From a virus, in the IMG/VR virus record IMGVR_UViG_3300023199_000127, positions 62,001 through 126,000 of that record: a stretch of DNA of 64,000 nucleotides. One strand, given 5' to 3'. The notes beneath the pieces are model-generated. The model did not search any database. It saw nothing but the letters and a program-made list of their open reading frames with translations, and was not told the DNA's origin. The translations under genes were made by a program, and so were the position numbers. Below are positions 10,901 through 19,241 of the stretch, piece by piece. How positions within the stretch are numbered: the first letter of the stretch is position 1; each line of letters opens with the position of its first letter.

Positions 10901-12443
10901 CCGACTCCTTGCTCACATGGATGCCCAGCAGGGCTCCATTGTGGACAAGTCCCTGTACGGCCACTACCCGGTCGTCCTAGAGTCCAAGCGACGCAACACT
11001 GTCCGCGGTGCCGATGGGTACTTCGGGCGCTCTCTGTACGTCGTTGGCGCCCAGGGTGGAGCTCAGATCGCCCAGAAGGGCGAGCTGGAGCCTAACACCG
11101 GCATCACTATCTCCTTCTTCACCAAGGCCTATGCCAACCCCAGTGCTGACTCCAGTGTCTGGGCCCATGGCACCGGCCTGGATGTCGCTATCGACACTGA
11201 GGGCCAGCTCAAGGTCACGGTGCCGGGCGGTGAACATATCCATACCGGGCAGCTGCTGGGCGTCAACAAGTGGCGTCCTGCCTGGGTGCAGCTGGACGTC
11301 ACGGGCAACCTCGTTCGGACCAGGGTCGGTACTGGCGCCTGGGAAGAGAGCTCCATGTCGCTGGGTATCCCGGATCTCAGCGACCTGCCGGTGGAGCTCG
11401 GCTTCGGCCTCTGGGGTCTTCTGGATGAGGTTGCCTTCCATCGTGAGCTTCTGGATACCGGCCTGTACGATAGCCTAACCAGTCTCACAGGCGTCAAGAG
11501 CGACCCGAATGAAAATGTGATCTGGGGTGGCAGCTCGTTGGCAGCAGCCAACGTGCGCCACACCTATGTGAATCGCAAGCACATTCTGACGCCCACCGGA
11601 GCTGTTGGGGGTGTCTCGGTTGGCGTGGAGGTATATGGAAAGACCTGGCCGGCGGAGTGTGCGTTCAAGTACACCGATATCTACAGTCGGGAAATCGACG
11701 CATCGAAGTATGAGAGCCAGGCATGTAAGACCAAGGGCCCCTTCCGGATTGGTAATCGAGTCCCGGATGGCGGTGTGAACCTGGCGTTGCTGGGCGCTCC
11801 CCCGATGAGCGTGCCCAATAACGTGTCCCTAACGGACATGTCTGACCGTGAGGCAGCGAACATCGCCTTCTATAACCAGGGACGATTCATTCAGACGGAT
11901 CCGACGATTACTGGTCAGAACAGCGGCGAGTTCTACTACTCGCCTCAGTTCGATACCAAGGAGGTCTACATCTCGAACCGCTCGGTCATGCGCCGGCAGT
12001 TCAAGCAGCCCGTGCCGCTCTTCTTCAAGTACCTTGTTGGTCGCGGGCGGTTCTATGTCTACCAGCCCGATGCGACCGATGCTACTGATGCCGATCTCAT
12101 CAGGAAATCCATCCAGGTGCAGGACAGACAGGGTCGAACCATCCCGCTCGAGGTTTTCCCCTGGGACATTACCGTCTCCAGGCTGGACTACTACGGTTCG
12201 ACTCTGCCTACCAACACCTTCTCGGTCGTTTTGTATACCGAGCGTATTCCTCTCGGTGAGACTCGATTCGTGGTCTACAATGGTGCTGATGCCCAGGACA
12301 GCTTCAAGACTGTCCCGGGCAAGCGAGAGGTAATCAACCCGGTCCCGATCTTCGAGCTCGATGAGAGCGGGGATCTGACCCGTTTCGAGTTTGATATGAA
12401 TCTGGATACTGGAGGCTTTTATGACCTCCGCATCGTGAGGTAA
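7959..12443 (+). CDS. Giant LamG-repeat adhesin (virion)
   Basis: 1494 aa, the largest gene in the window. Several ConA-like/LamG units can be seen: one near residues 90-230 (GDAVQGAMLLFDDGS, VRLTVRGDDFWLWVEG), another at about 310-530, one at about 820-910 ending in LEILLNGEICG, and one at about 990-1180 (LLAHMDAQQGSIVDKS, ITISFFTKAY, and GFGLWGLLDEVAFHRELL, a classic LamG ending). A separate sheet domain ends the protein. The stretch encoded by about 10675-10836 reads unlike the rest and coincides with a well-formed small gene in another frame (separate entry). Likely a long host-glycan-binding appendage, coupled to upstream and downstream structural genes. Confidence 0.75.
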   Translation: MTFKPPDGKTSIEKIEDSQVQGFVFSDRTKQGVQGGSVRLLPQLTGNFQAIGAKWPVVASWDQQEEFPADIPNSVETRWDANHDPEFAVFSGYLKLNPTGQALFLEQSGTGVNGTKFSDVSPIIGYTLQFRAQVLNHATGDAVQGAMLLFDDGSKHDVLRLRSDGVYLESNEALGVVTDMKSSPKDVRLTVRGDDFWLWVEGNDGVYAENGLTQDSATGATKKLLLGSTGDVTADLRMDYLYQKHEAITDVPDSLDTGFGFSTDLQSTRLPAFYPKRYVDRFNKVLVDTSHGESEIQFESPYLFSEDFDSKTDNIDLLVIEPTIWSDVAGPSTGSGGLNVDFDGSDGVLWSSNQYVRFIGHVGELREDHYFQITYGRVRTGDGSFIDNGTDRFANNILMKDDGSSRYYYRIDWQDLTSFAGISLFIYKIDRTTSTASLKASQSWTSGADITTYRPDDGKKIRVEIRGRVISVYLDVLDGNGLVKQLEWEDTETSTLPPSDGDPGLWLGPRLTGGGQSTIRDLEVGNFEGGGSSTVTGTTRLKIEKSTDGGQTWGLAKSVSITSIPRQEVSLSDIAIDGLAKDALRFTVEQSSPGGLAEAIRVDQLTVKTDFKEPSLDVFPCWGPKVGGTNVALTIKEGAKALCATPPTESDHTKMYTEDSTDTGVASIYGSSMAAPPYGNVYGSPTVIGAPSLGLSTVEVPIADEAGYSSKSAQEVWGNSGDGVTYTLSPPGSGNQLLRGYLEVLKGAAYLQANTGQQHVFRNDTYQDTRRVGLVFSGGSLELIAAAFEADSHFRLHLENMAELTLTGTSTGAADAHRSLETWTIVDGLNTEGDTLLLSTKSTGEGLQLGLNADGRPFIRVSDGTTEEALTGEFPLTMGDLHHVAGGIVQYPDRDALEILLNGEICGQKESQVQFAAYGDGEQVQVAQGADPGSADSAGAVRLAEGRTRAQAPDSERRVVELGIADPFFGLDTNWPLRDSTRLLAHMDAQQGSIVDKSLYGHYPVVLESKRRNTVRGADGYFGRSLYVVGAQGGAQIAQKGELEPNTGITISFFTKAYANPSADSSVWAHGTGLDVAIDTEGQLKVTVPGGEHIHTGQLLGVNKWRPAWVQLDVTGNLVRTRVGTGAWEESSMSLGIPDLSDLPVELGFGLWGLLDEVAFHRELLDTGLYDSLTSLTGVKSDPNENVIWGGSSLAAANVRHTYVNRKHILTPTGAVGGVSVGVEVYGKTWPAECAFKYTDIYSREIDASKYESQACKTKGPFRIGNRVPDGGVNLALLGAPPMSVPNNVSLTDMSDREAANIAFYNQGRFIQTDPTITGQNSGEFYYSPQFDTKEVYISNRSVMRRQFKQPVPLFFKYLVGRGRFYVYQPDATDATDADLIRKSIQVQDRQGRTIPLEVFPWDITVSRLDYYGSTLPTNTFSVVLYTERIPLGETRFVVYNGADAQDSFKTVPGKREVINPVPIFELDESGDLTRFEFDMNLDTGGFYDLRIVR
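10675..10836 (+). CDS. Small Lys/Arg-rich protein encoded inside the LamG gene (different frame)
   Basis: 53 aa in the +1 frame of the giant LamG gene. It starts with GTG, preceded by GGAGAG at 10665-10670 with a four-base spacer, and ends at TAG 10834-10836. The product begins MAKKNPKSNSQRTATGNKSK and ends in GHKLPTRNEG. It is strongly basic and resembles in composition the tiny basic proteins at 17023-17394. Codons are G/C-ending (AAG, CCG, CGG, ACG), unlike the host gene's mix, while the host frame over the same bases gives an unnatural Gln/Ala/Gly/Arg-rich run. Either an overprinted gene or an in-frame insertion (162 bases, a multiple of three) carrying a small gene. Function unknown. Confidence 0.6.
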   Translation: MAKKNPKSNSQRTATGNKSKSRKGPTPDQLIPRERSDLRKDGPGHKLPTRNEG

Positions 12444-12445
12444 TC

Positions 12446-13012
12446 ATGGCTGAAACTCTTCGTACATATGCGCAGATGCTGACAGTTCTCGCCGACAACT
12501 CTGCCGGCGAGATCTCTGCTGCTGATCTGCGCTCGTCGCTGGCTAGCTTGACTCAGCTATGGGGCAGCTTCAGCATGTATCAGAGGACGAACTTTAGCCT
12601 CATCTCTGGTGAGGCCATCGTGACCTACGACCTCAAGACTGCCAGTGCTGCGCCCAGTGGTGTATTGTCTGGCACCGCAGGGACTGGAAGATGGACTGTC
12701 CCCACTAACGGGAATGGCTACTATCGCATTTCCTACGGTGGTGCATTGGAGCCTGGTAGATGGTCTGGGGATGGGCAGTATAGCCTCAGCATCTACAGGA
12801 ACGGTTCAGTGCTACTCAACGCACCTAGCCTGTATATGTCGGTCCATGAGAGTCTTGGGGGTATCGACTCCACTAACTCTGTTGCAGGCGAAGTCTTTGT
12901 CTTGTGCTCGGATGGCGACATCATTGACATGCGCCTCGACAAGGTCGACGGTAGCTCCGACTCCACGGTAGACATGAACACTGCCTTCTTGCTCATGCAG
13001 CGCATGCAGTAA
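12446..13012 (+). CDS. C1q/TNF-like knob protein
   Basis: 188 aa, ATG two bases after the previous TAA. Residues 1-40 are helical and could trimerise. Residues about 50-188 have the strand pattern of C1q/TNF-type trimeric jelly rolls seen in phage receptor-binding tips: a GYYRISYGG strand, then YSLSIYRNGS, then GEVFVLCSDGDIIDMRL and a hydrophobic C-terminal strand. Probably a trimeric fibre-tip or accessory knob acting outside the particle. The family assignment is by pattern only. Confidence 0.6.
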   Translation: MAETLRTYAQMLTVLADNSAGEISAADLRSSLASLTQLWGSFSMYQRTNFSLISGEAIVTYDLKTASAAPSGVLSGTAGTGRWTVPTNGNGYYRISYGGALEPGRWSGDGQYSLSIYRNGSVLLNAPSLYMSVHESLGGIDSTNSVAGEVFVLCSDGDIIDMRLDKVDGSSDSTVDMNTAFLLMQRMQ

Positions 13013-13018
13013 ACACCA

Positions 13019-14437
13019 ATGGTTGCCGAGTACAATAGCGCCTTTAACGAGGACTTCTTCATTGAGACCGCTGGCTCCGGATCAGGAGGTGGTGCAGGTG
13101 GTGCAGGTGGTGACTCAGGCTCTGAAGAGGCACCGTCCTCAGGTGGGTCAATTAGTGGTGGTAGCACGCCGGCCGTCGGAAGTACACCCACTGGCTTCGT
13201 CCCCGACTTTCTGCTGGAAAGTCCTGCCTTCAACCGTGCTCCTGCACTCGCGATCTACACGCCCAACGACGATATCCAGACTACAGATATCGTCTTGACC
13301 TCCGCTAAGGTGCGCCTCTGGGAGAGTCCTACCTGGCATGAGGTTAACTATGTCGGGCGCTCCATCAAAGAGGTAGTGGAAGAGATTAACCAGAGCTCAC
13401 AGCGATACTTCGCTGTCGAGCTCAATCAGTTGCCTGAGCTGGTCAGTAACGATTTGTTCCTGAATGATGGGGACTTCTCCCCCGACCTTGGTGCTATCGT
13501 TCGACTCAATGGTCACTCGTTCTCCTACCAGACCCAGACTCGCCTCAGGCTTCTGGCCCCGTATGAGGATGATCGTAGAAAGCCGTGGTATGGACGTGTG
13601 TCTGTGGGCGAGGTGGTGAAGGTCTTGAATGGAGTCCGACATGTGTTCCGTGTGCCGGAATACACTGACCAGCCCTGGTCTCACTACTACGGTAAGCCCT
13701 ACGTGGATATTCAGGATGTGCGTCCGGTGTTTGTGGACGGCAGGACTCTACGAGCTCCGCGCCGGCCTCTCTACTGGCTCCACAACAATATCGTCGTCCG
13801 TGTCAATGGCATCGCCCAGCCCTCCAGCATTATCGAGGATGTTGATGTTGAGAACGGCTTCATTTTCCTGGCCACAGAACTAGATCCTGGTGACCCCACG
13901 CTCCTTTCCTTTACCTACAAGGAAACGAGCCTGGTGTACAAGGGAATCAATGTCAATCCTTCGGTGGATCAACTACCTCAGTTCATTGGGCAGCATATCG
14001 TCTACTTCCTACGGCCTCAGGGTGATTCCCTCGGCCGTACCTGGGAGGAGTGTGTTTTCCATAGCGTGGCTCCTACGCTGGATGGTGCTATCTCTCAGAT
14101 CGAGGTCAGCGATGATGAGCCGGTGCTCCTCCTGGGAGCACTACAGGTTCGTCAGGCCAATGTGGTCGATGACGTGAGCATTACGGACACTAGGACAGTG
14201 GGCGGTGGTCTCAAGGATGATGAGCTCGAGCGAAGCAAGAAGCTCAATCGAGCCATGCAGGCTGTTACCGATCTTGGTAATCTGGATGGGGTCCCGTATC
14301 CTGGGAACGCGGTTGTCCTCGTGGATCTACCGGACTCCGTTCGTACTGCTATGACTAAAGACGAGCTCATGGAACGCATTAAGCGACACATCGCCTTCGG
14401 CGTGGTGCCGCTGGTGAACTTCAGGAGGGCAGACTAG
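13019..14437 (+). CDS. Tail/baseplate structural protein with Gly/Ser-rich N-terminal linker
   Basis: 472 aa starting six bases after the previous stop. Residues about 18-60 are a flexible linker of Gly, Ser, Ala and Pro, followed by a large folded domain. The C-terminal 60 residues (DELERSKKLNRAMQAVTDLGNLDG and a VPLVNFRRAD ending) look like a helical docking segment. No enzymatic motif seen. The next gene starts on its stop codon with GTG (TAGTG), so the two are translated together. Structural role inferred from context. Confidence 0.6.
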   Translation: MVAEYNSAFNEDFFIETAGSGSGGGAGGAGGDSGSEEAPSSGGSISGGSTPAVGSTPTGFVPDFLLESPAFNRAPALAIYTPNDDIQTTDIVLTSAKVRLWESPTWHEVNYVGRSIKEVVEEINQSSQRYFAVELNQLPELVSNDLFLNDGDFSPDLGAIVRLNGHSFSYQTQTRLRLLAPYEDDRRKPWYGRVSVGEVVKVLNGVRHVFRVPEYTDQPWSHYYGKPYVDIQDVRPVFVDGRTLRAPRRPLYWLHNNIVVRVNGIAQPSSIIEDVDVENGFIFLATELDPGDPTLLSFTYKETSLVYKGINVNPSVDQLPQFIGQHIVYFLRPQGDSLGRTWEECVFHSVAPTLDGAISQIEVSDDEPVLLLGALQVRQANVVDDVSITDTRTVGGGLKDDELERSKKLNRAMQAVTDLGNLDGVPYPGNAVVLVDLPDSVRTAMTKDELMERIKRHIAFGVVPLVNFRRAD

Positions 14438-17013
14438 TGCCCCTGCTCGATGCACTTCTTGACACCCTCCCCGGCGCACAGCGTAATGCCATTGATGCAT
14501 TGCTAGAGCAGCTACAGGAGCGTGGAAACACCACAGATCTACGTAAGCTGTCTAGAGAGGTGTCAGAGAAGGTAAACGAGGACCCCCGAGGTCCGACGTT
14601 CTTCCCCATCAAGGTTACGCCTGTCGCACGAGTTTCGTCACAGCTGTGGAACGATATCCAGCAGCGCATCTATCTGGACATGGTTACCATGTACACCCAG
14701 GTGCGTGCAATCGATCAGCAGGTGAAGAGCCAGGGTCAGATTACACAGAACGAGCTCATTAGAGCTCGTTCTGCACTGCACAAGATCATCCAGCAGGTAC
14801 GGGTTTACCAGTTCCTGCAGGAAAACCCCGAGTACCAGGATGTCCGCTTTGTGGACTTCATCGATGGTCGCAATGAGGCTGACCGTCCTCCGCGCGCTAA
14901 GGTGGACACAAGTGTCCAAAGACTGGAGCTCCCTGCCCGCCGACGCGCCCGCCTTGAGGGACGGAATGTGAATTTGAAACAGACTACGGTGACCACTGAG
15001 AATGTGGGCGGTGGCGTGGCTGGCGGGATGATTAAGGACTTTAAGCCCGAGAACATGCTCGACGGTGATCCGGATACGTTCTGGGCGGAGATGGTCTTGG
15101 CAGACGGCGTGATTCTCCAGGACTATAGCGCTTCGTGGGGCGTGCGCCGCTCACAAGGTGCGATCGGTGAGGTCAAGCTCAAGCTGAGCCAGACGTCGCG
15201 TATCAACAATGTCCGGATCCTGCCCTTTGGGCAGTTCCCGGTCAAGATCGTCGATGTGGCATACAAGACGTCAGAGACCGATGATCACTGGGAGACAATC
15301 CCGGACTTCGCGGTTACTGAGTCCACCCTAGGATGGCTCGAGTTCGATTTCTCTCCTCGTATGATGTCCGAGATCATCATTGTTATTGAGCAGCCCAATT
15401 ACACTCGGAACATCTACCATCTTCCCAGGAAGACTGCAGCGAACCATGTGTTCTGGGAGCAGGTGCTGGACTCTAAGTTCGATAGCACGATTCATACGAT
15501 CCGACTCGATACTGAAGGCGCCGGCAAGGTGGAGGCAGATCCCTCCAAGCTCGCGCACCTGAACGCACTGGAGCTTGTGAATGAGGAGCTTGCCGATATG
15601 GCACTCCGCGAGGAGCGTACTAAGCGCTACGAGCTCTCCTCTAAGCTCCTGGACGCTCAGGGCAAGGTGTTCTCCGAGACTGATCCCTCCAAGCAGGGAG
15701 AAGTGAAGGAACCTGTGGATGGAACACAGGTTCCGGATAACAACGACGTGCTGGATGTGCGTAAGTATGAGTACATGTATGGCATTCGCCAGATCGCACT
15801 CAACCAAGTGCTGTATGAGCCCTTCGCCTTCTACTCGTCTCCGAAGATGAACCCTGGTGCTACTGTGCTTTCCGTGGAGCTTGATACCAACGAGGAGCAT
15901 GTGACCTATCGGGACCCTCACGGCATCTATCGTCGTACCTCCGTAGAGTACGAAATTGCCGTGGCTGACAACCAGTCCTTCCCCATTCTGCCGGCTAACG
16001 TAGCCAACAGGACGGTGCAGGATGAGTACATCTTCGTTGATCGTCGCACCAGAACCGGATGGACCCGCTTCCCTGTGGATAGCCTTGGTGCAGTGGTGAG
16101 GCGCAATGGTGTGCGCCTCTTGTTCTCCGAGTACACACTAACGGTGGACTCTACGAAGAATGGCCGCGCTAAGTTGGTGGTGGTGCCCGGTGCTTACGAC
16201 CCCAATGCGGTATACACCATCACCTATCCGGCGACCATTGGGTCGACGAAGCTGGATCTAGATGCCAATGTGGTATCCACCCCGCTCTCTGATGCTGACG
16301 AGTTCAGCGAAACGGATAGGAATTCCAGCATCTTGCTAAGTGCCTATCCGTATATCGAGCGTGAGATCCTCAATTCGTCCCAGTGGCTCCAGGACGACGA
16401 GAACGACGCACGCTGGCGCTTCTCCCCGAGCCAGACAGATATCACCTCGGCCGACGGATCCACCGTCGAACTCACTGATGGGTCCCCGATTGTGATTGGT
16501 ACGGGGACTGACTTCACCCAACTCGACGCCGACAAGATCAACGTCTTCAGGGCGAAGGGTGATAGCGTGGTCTACAAGATTGCGTCAATTGACTCTGCTG
16601 TGCAGATCACGCTGGAAAAGAATTACGTCGGCAGCGGAACCGGTATCGGTTACGCAGCCGGCGAGGGTGTGGAGATTGATGGAGTCCTTTATGGCCTCAA
16701 CTCCAACATCTATGAGCCGGTCCAGGTATTCGTCAACGACCAGAAGGCCTTCAATCTGACCAACTATCTAACCCTGGAACATCAGGCATTTACCCCTATC
16801 CAGGAGAGTGGTAGAAGGTTCCAATTCATCCACGCTGGTAGGCGTTTGTACTTCAATACGCCTATTCAGGGTGCTAAGATCGAGGTATTCTACAGCTGGA
16901 GAGCTCAGTACCTGCAGTTGAAAGCGGTCCTCCGTAGCAACATCCCCGTGCTCACGGAGGTTACCCCTAAGCTGGTGGACTACAAGCTCAAGCTAAAGAC
17001 TACAAGCCTGTAA
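14437..17013 (+). CDS. Large virion protein with discoidin-like module (paralogue 1)
   Basis: 858 aa, GTG start overlapping the preceding TAG. Residues 1-190 are strongly helical (RKLSREVSEKVNED, then RARSALHKIIQQVRVYQFL). Near residues 205-215 lies ENMLDGDPDTFWAE, the signature of F5/8-type (discoidin, galactose-binding) beta-sandwiches, followed by strands up to about 330. A helix-rich section is next and then repeated beta domains to the end. The same DPDTFW-type motif occurs in the gene at 17395, so the two are diverged copies of one architecture. Probably a tail or baseplate-associated structural protein with a sugar-binding-like domain. Confidence 0.65.
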   Translation: MPLLDALLDTLPGAQRNAIDALLEQLQERGNTTDLRKLSREVSEKVNEDPRGPTFFPIKVTPVARVSSQLWNDIQQRIYLDMVTMYTQVRAIDQQVKSQGQITQNELIRARSALHKIIQQVRVYQFLQENPEYQDVRFVDFIDGRNEADRPPRAKVDTSVQRLELPARRRARLEGRNVNLKQTTVTTENVGGGVAGGMIKDFKPENMLDGDPDTFWAEMVLADGVILQDYSASWGVRRSQGAIGEVKLKLSQTSRINNVRILPFGQFPVKIVDVAYKTSETDDHWETIPDFAVTESTLGWLEFDFSPRMMSEIIIVIEQPNYTRNIYHLPRKTAANHVFWEQVLDSKFDSTIHTIRLDTEGAGKVEADPSKLAHLNALELVNEELADMALREERTKRYELSSKLLDAQGKVFSETDPSKQGEVKEPVDGTQVPDNNDVLDVRKYEYMYGIRQIALNQVLYEPFAFYSSPKMNPGATVLSVELDTNEEHVTYRDPHGIYRRTSVEYEIAVADNQSFPILPANVANRTVQDEYIFVDRRTRTGWTRFPVDSLGAVVRRNGVRLLFSEYTLTVDSTKNGRAKLVVVPGAYDPNAVYTITYPATIGSTKLDLDANVVSTPLSDADEFSETDRNSSILLSAYPYIEREILNSSQWLQDDENDARWRFSPSQTDITSADGSTVELTDGSPIVIGTGTDFTQLDADKINVFRAKGDSVVYKIASIDSAVQITLEKNYVGSGTGIGYAAGEGVEIDGVLYGLNSNIYEPVQVFVNDQKAFNLTNYLTLEHQAFTPIQESGRRFQFIHAGRRLYFNTPIQGAKIEVFYSWRAQYLQLKAVLRSNIPVLTEVTPKLVDYKLKLKTTSL

Positions 17014-17022
17014 GGAGATCCA

Positions 17023-17190
17023 ATGCCCGAACCGAAAAGACGTCAGAAAATGCCCGCGCGAGACAATCGCGACAAGACGAAAATCGTCCGCGAAGCTCAG
17101 AAGGAGTATCGCGAGGGCAAGCAGGACAGAAAAGAATGGCCCGGTGGCCCCAGTCGGGCTCCTGGTGCCCCCGAACCGAAGGGTGGTTAA
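17023..17190 (+). CDS. Tiny basic protein A (55 aa)
   Basis: 55 aa, ATG at 17023 with TAAGGAGATCCA directly upstream, a strong ribosome-binding site. The product is rich in Lys, Arg, Glu and Pro (starts MPEPKRRQKMPARDNRDK, ends GAPEPKGG) and looks disordered or helical. It is the first of three consecutive tiny basic genes placed between two large virion genes. Function unknown; its charge suggests nucleic-acid or acidic-surface binding, but this is inference. Confidence 0.65.
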   Translation: MPEPKRRQKMPARDNRDKTKIVREAQKEYREGKQDRKEWPGGPSRAPGAPEPKGG

Positions 17191-17191
17191 T

Positions 17192-17257
17192 ATGGCCAAG
17201 AAGAAGGACCGACCCAAGAAAAAGCCCTCCAAGAAGGGCAAGAAGAAGGGCTACTAA
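17192..17257 (+). CDS. Tiny poly-Lys protein B (21 aa)
   Basis: 21 aa, ATG two bases after the stop of protein A and overlapping the start of protein C (TAATG at 17255-17259). More than half of the residues are Lys (MAKKKDRPKKKPSKKGKKKG then Y). Translational coupling on both sides argues that it is expressed even though it is very short. It may act as a charged peptide packaged with or binding DNA; no evidence beyond composition. Confidence 0.5.
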   Translation: MAKKKDRPKKKPSKKGKKKGY

Positions 17258-17394
17258 TGCCCAAGGGCAGCAAGGTCGACAAGATCTACCGTGCTCTGCG
17301 CGAAGAGGGTATGTCTCGTGAAAAGGCTGCCCGTATCGCGCAGGACAGAAGTGGTCAGTCACTAAAGACCGGCAAGAAGCCCAAGAAGAAGTAG
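17257..17394 (+). CDS. Tiny basic helical protein C (45 aa)
   Basis: 45 aa, ATG on the stop of protein B. The sequence is a helical motif (VDKIYRALREEGMSREKAAR) followed by a Lys-rich tail (KTGKKPKKK). The core resembles short bacterial and phage ORFs of the type YRALRxEGxSxxKAARIA, a family of unknown function that I know only by pattern. The next gene begins immediately after the TAG. Confidence 0.6.
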   Translation: MPKGSKVDKIYRALREEGMSREKAARIAQDRSGQSLKTGKKPKKK

Positions 17395-18984
17395 ATGTTC
17401 AAGCTCCGCAATCCCAACCAGTCCCGCCTGGCTAACGCACGTCTAGGTATGTTCATGCAGCGCCTCCGTGAGAGCCTCACGGAGAGCGCCGACCTTTCTA
17501 CCCTCAGGCAGAAGATGGCTGAACTGTTCAAGCAGTTCTTTCAGTCTGGTGGGACCACTAACATCGATCTTGATAGAGTCCTGCTCAGTAAGACAGCACT
17601 TCCCTCTGTCCGTGAGTGGAACGAGCTCATGGACATGATCGAGAACGATATCACTGCTGGCTTCCAGGAGCTCGAGGCCCTGAACGAGATGGCTGTTGCC
17701 GCCAGCAATATGGGATCTGTGCTGGTTAATGACCTGCGCGAGCGAGTCTCCGTTGCGGCTTCCAAGGTCATTGATGTCAGGCTCAAGAGTGGACAGTTGA
17801 ACGAGCAGCTGATTGTAGCCGGCGACGACTTCAATGATCTGTCACTGGTGGATGTGAACTTCGCCCTCCAGAACCCTCAGGCACAGGTTATTACTGGTCA
17901 GGGTGCAGTGACGCTAGCCAGAGCAGAAGCGCTCAATCTGATCAACCCGGATAATGTCCAGGTGCAGGTCAAGCCGCTGAATCAGAACATCACCACAGGG
18001 CCTACTCCCGACAACACCAACCGTTTCTATGAGGGGAACTTCTTCGACTTCCTTGGCAAGGCTCGCCCTGAAGGTGGTCAGTTCCACCTCGAGGAGAAAG
18101 CGAAGCCCGGCGTAGCTCGTCAGGGTGACGGTGGTATTCGTGTCCTGGACCTCGAGCAAGGTGGTTTCTTCGATCAGGTAGGGGATCTGCGACGTCTCAA
18201 CGAAGACGTTAACAGAGACGGCCTGCCCTATAAGCCCGAAGACATCCTGGTCATTGATCGTGGGGCCACTCAGGAAGAGAAAGCCGAACAGCGTCGTAAG
18301 ATGCTGGACGGCAACCCCGATACCTTCTGGGAGTGTGAAGTGGTGCAGCGTGCTGAGGAGCTCAGCCGGCTTGCACGCGGCAATCCCATCGAAGGCACCA
18401 ACGGCAACCCGGATGACCGATACTTCATTCAGGAGTATGCCAAGGGCGCTATAGACGCCCTTCTGCCTAACTCGGCACAGCCTAGCTCCTCGAATGTCCT
18501 TCGGGAGCCGGAACCCCTGGATGATCCTGCCACTCCCGACACACTGAGGGCTAAGGCAGCTTCCGCAGAGATCGATAGATTCGATCTTGAGATCGAGATC
18601 CAGCTCAGACTGCCGTCTCCTCAGCCACTGAACTTCCTGACGCTGAATCCATACAACTTCGACGAGACTGCATGGCTGGAAGTCTTCGAAATCTCCACTT
18701 CTCCCGATGAGAGCTCGGCCTTTGAGCTGATCGAGGGGTTCGCGACCAACCAGTTCGAGAACACCCTAACCGATGAGGCCAATGAAGAGCTGTCCCCGGA
18801 AGAGGCCAAGGTGGTCCTGTCTCCCAACCGATATGCCTACAGGGGCCAGGGTTTCTGGAGCTTCCCGGTACGTACCGTGCGACTGATCAAGTTCAAGATC
18901 CGGCAGAGAACGCCAGTCCCTAACCCGTACCAGCGCGTGATTGTTCAGCTTCGTCGACAGTTGACGAAGACCGTGAGTAAGTAA
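17395..18984 (+). CDS. Virion protein with discoidin-like motif (paralogue 2)
   Basis: 529 aa, ATG directly after the preceding TAG. Residues 1-150 are helical (LRQKMAELFKQFF, LREWN-like segments), the middle is mixed, and KMLDGNPDTFWECEV near residue 300 repeats the motif of the 858-aa gene upstream. The C-terminal part is a beta-sandwich ending with VRLIKFKIRQRTPVPNPYQR. Same helical N-terminus plus galactose-binding-like layout, so a diverged copy with a related structural role. No catalytic motif seen. Confidence 0.6.
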   Translation: MFKLRNPNQSRLANARLGMFMQRLRESLTESADLSTLRQKMAELFKQFFQSGGTTNIDLDRVLLSKTALPSVREWNELMDMIENDITAGFQELEALNEMAVAASNMGSVLVNDLRERVSVAASKVIDVRLKSGQLNEQLIVAGDDFNDLSLVDVNFALQNPQAQVITGQGAVTLARAEALNLINPDNVQVQVKPLNQNITTGPTPDNTNRFYEGNFFDFLGKARPEGGQFHLEEKAKPGVARQGDGGIRVLDLEQGGFFDQVGDLRRLNEDVNRDGLPYKPEDILVIDRGATQEEKAEQRRKMLDGNPDTFWECEVVQRAEELSRLARGNPIEGTNGNPDDRYFIQEYAKGAIDALLPNSAQPSSSNVLREPEPLDDPATPDTLRAKAASAEIDRFDLEIEIQLRLPSPQPLNFLTLNPYNFDETAWLEVFEISTSPDESSAFELIEGFATNQFENTLTDEANEELSPEEAKVVLSPNRYAYRGQGFWSFPVRTVRLIKFKIRQRTPVPNPYQRVIVQLRRQLTKTVSK

Positions 18985-18999
18985 TTCTGGGTAGAAATG

Positions 19000-19029
19000 T
19001 TGAGATCCTTTCTGACTCCGGGTTAGGAT
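19000..19029 (+). promoter_or_regulatory. Candidate sigma-70-type promoter inside the structural operon
   Basis: TTGAGA (19000-19005) and TAGGAT (19024-19029) are separated by 18 bases, in one of the few gaps (65 bases) of the operon, 21 bases before the ATG at 19050. TAnnnT boxes of this type are usual in actinobacterial housekeeping promoters. It could reinforce transcription of the downstream part. Prediction only. Confidence 0.4.
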
Positions 19030-19049
19030 AGGATCCAAGGTAGACGTAG

Positions 19050-19241
19050 ATGGCAATCAAGAAGATCACCTTCGCAGCCCGCGGGACCAATTTCCTGCGC
19101 GTGACTGAGACCCTCGATACATACGAGATCGCGTATGTAAGCGATGGCCCCGTCATTCAACTGCACCATGATCCGGACACCATCACTCGTCTGCTTGCCG
19201 ATATTCATATTGAAGGCTGGCAGGTGAGAGATGGGGACTAA
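19050..19241 (+). CDS. Small protein, function unknown
   Basis: 63 aa starting MAIKKITFAARGTNFLRV, all short strands, no recognisable family. AAGG at 19036-19039 is a weak ribosome site. The stop at 19239-19241 overlaps the start of the next gene by 11 bases, the same arrangement as at 7959, which supports expression. Probably part of the tail module. Confidence 0.55.
   Translation: MAIKKITFAARGTNFLRVTETLDTYEIAYVSDGPVIQLHHDPDTITRLLADIHIEGWQVRDGD

Noticed and set aside
15328-15921. Minus-strand frame of 197 codons inside the 858-aa gene
   Set aside because: Shadow of codon bias; His/Leu-rich composition typical of antisense frames.
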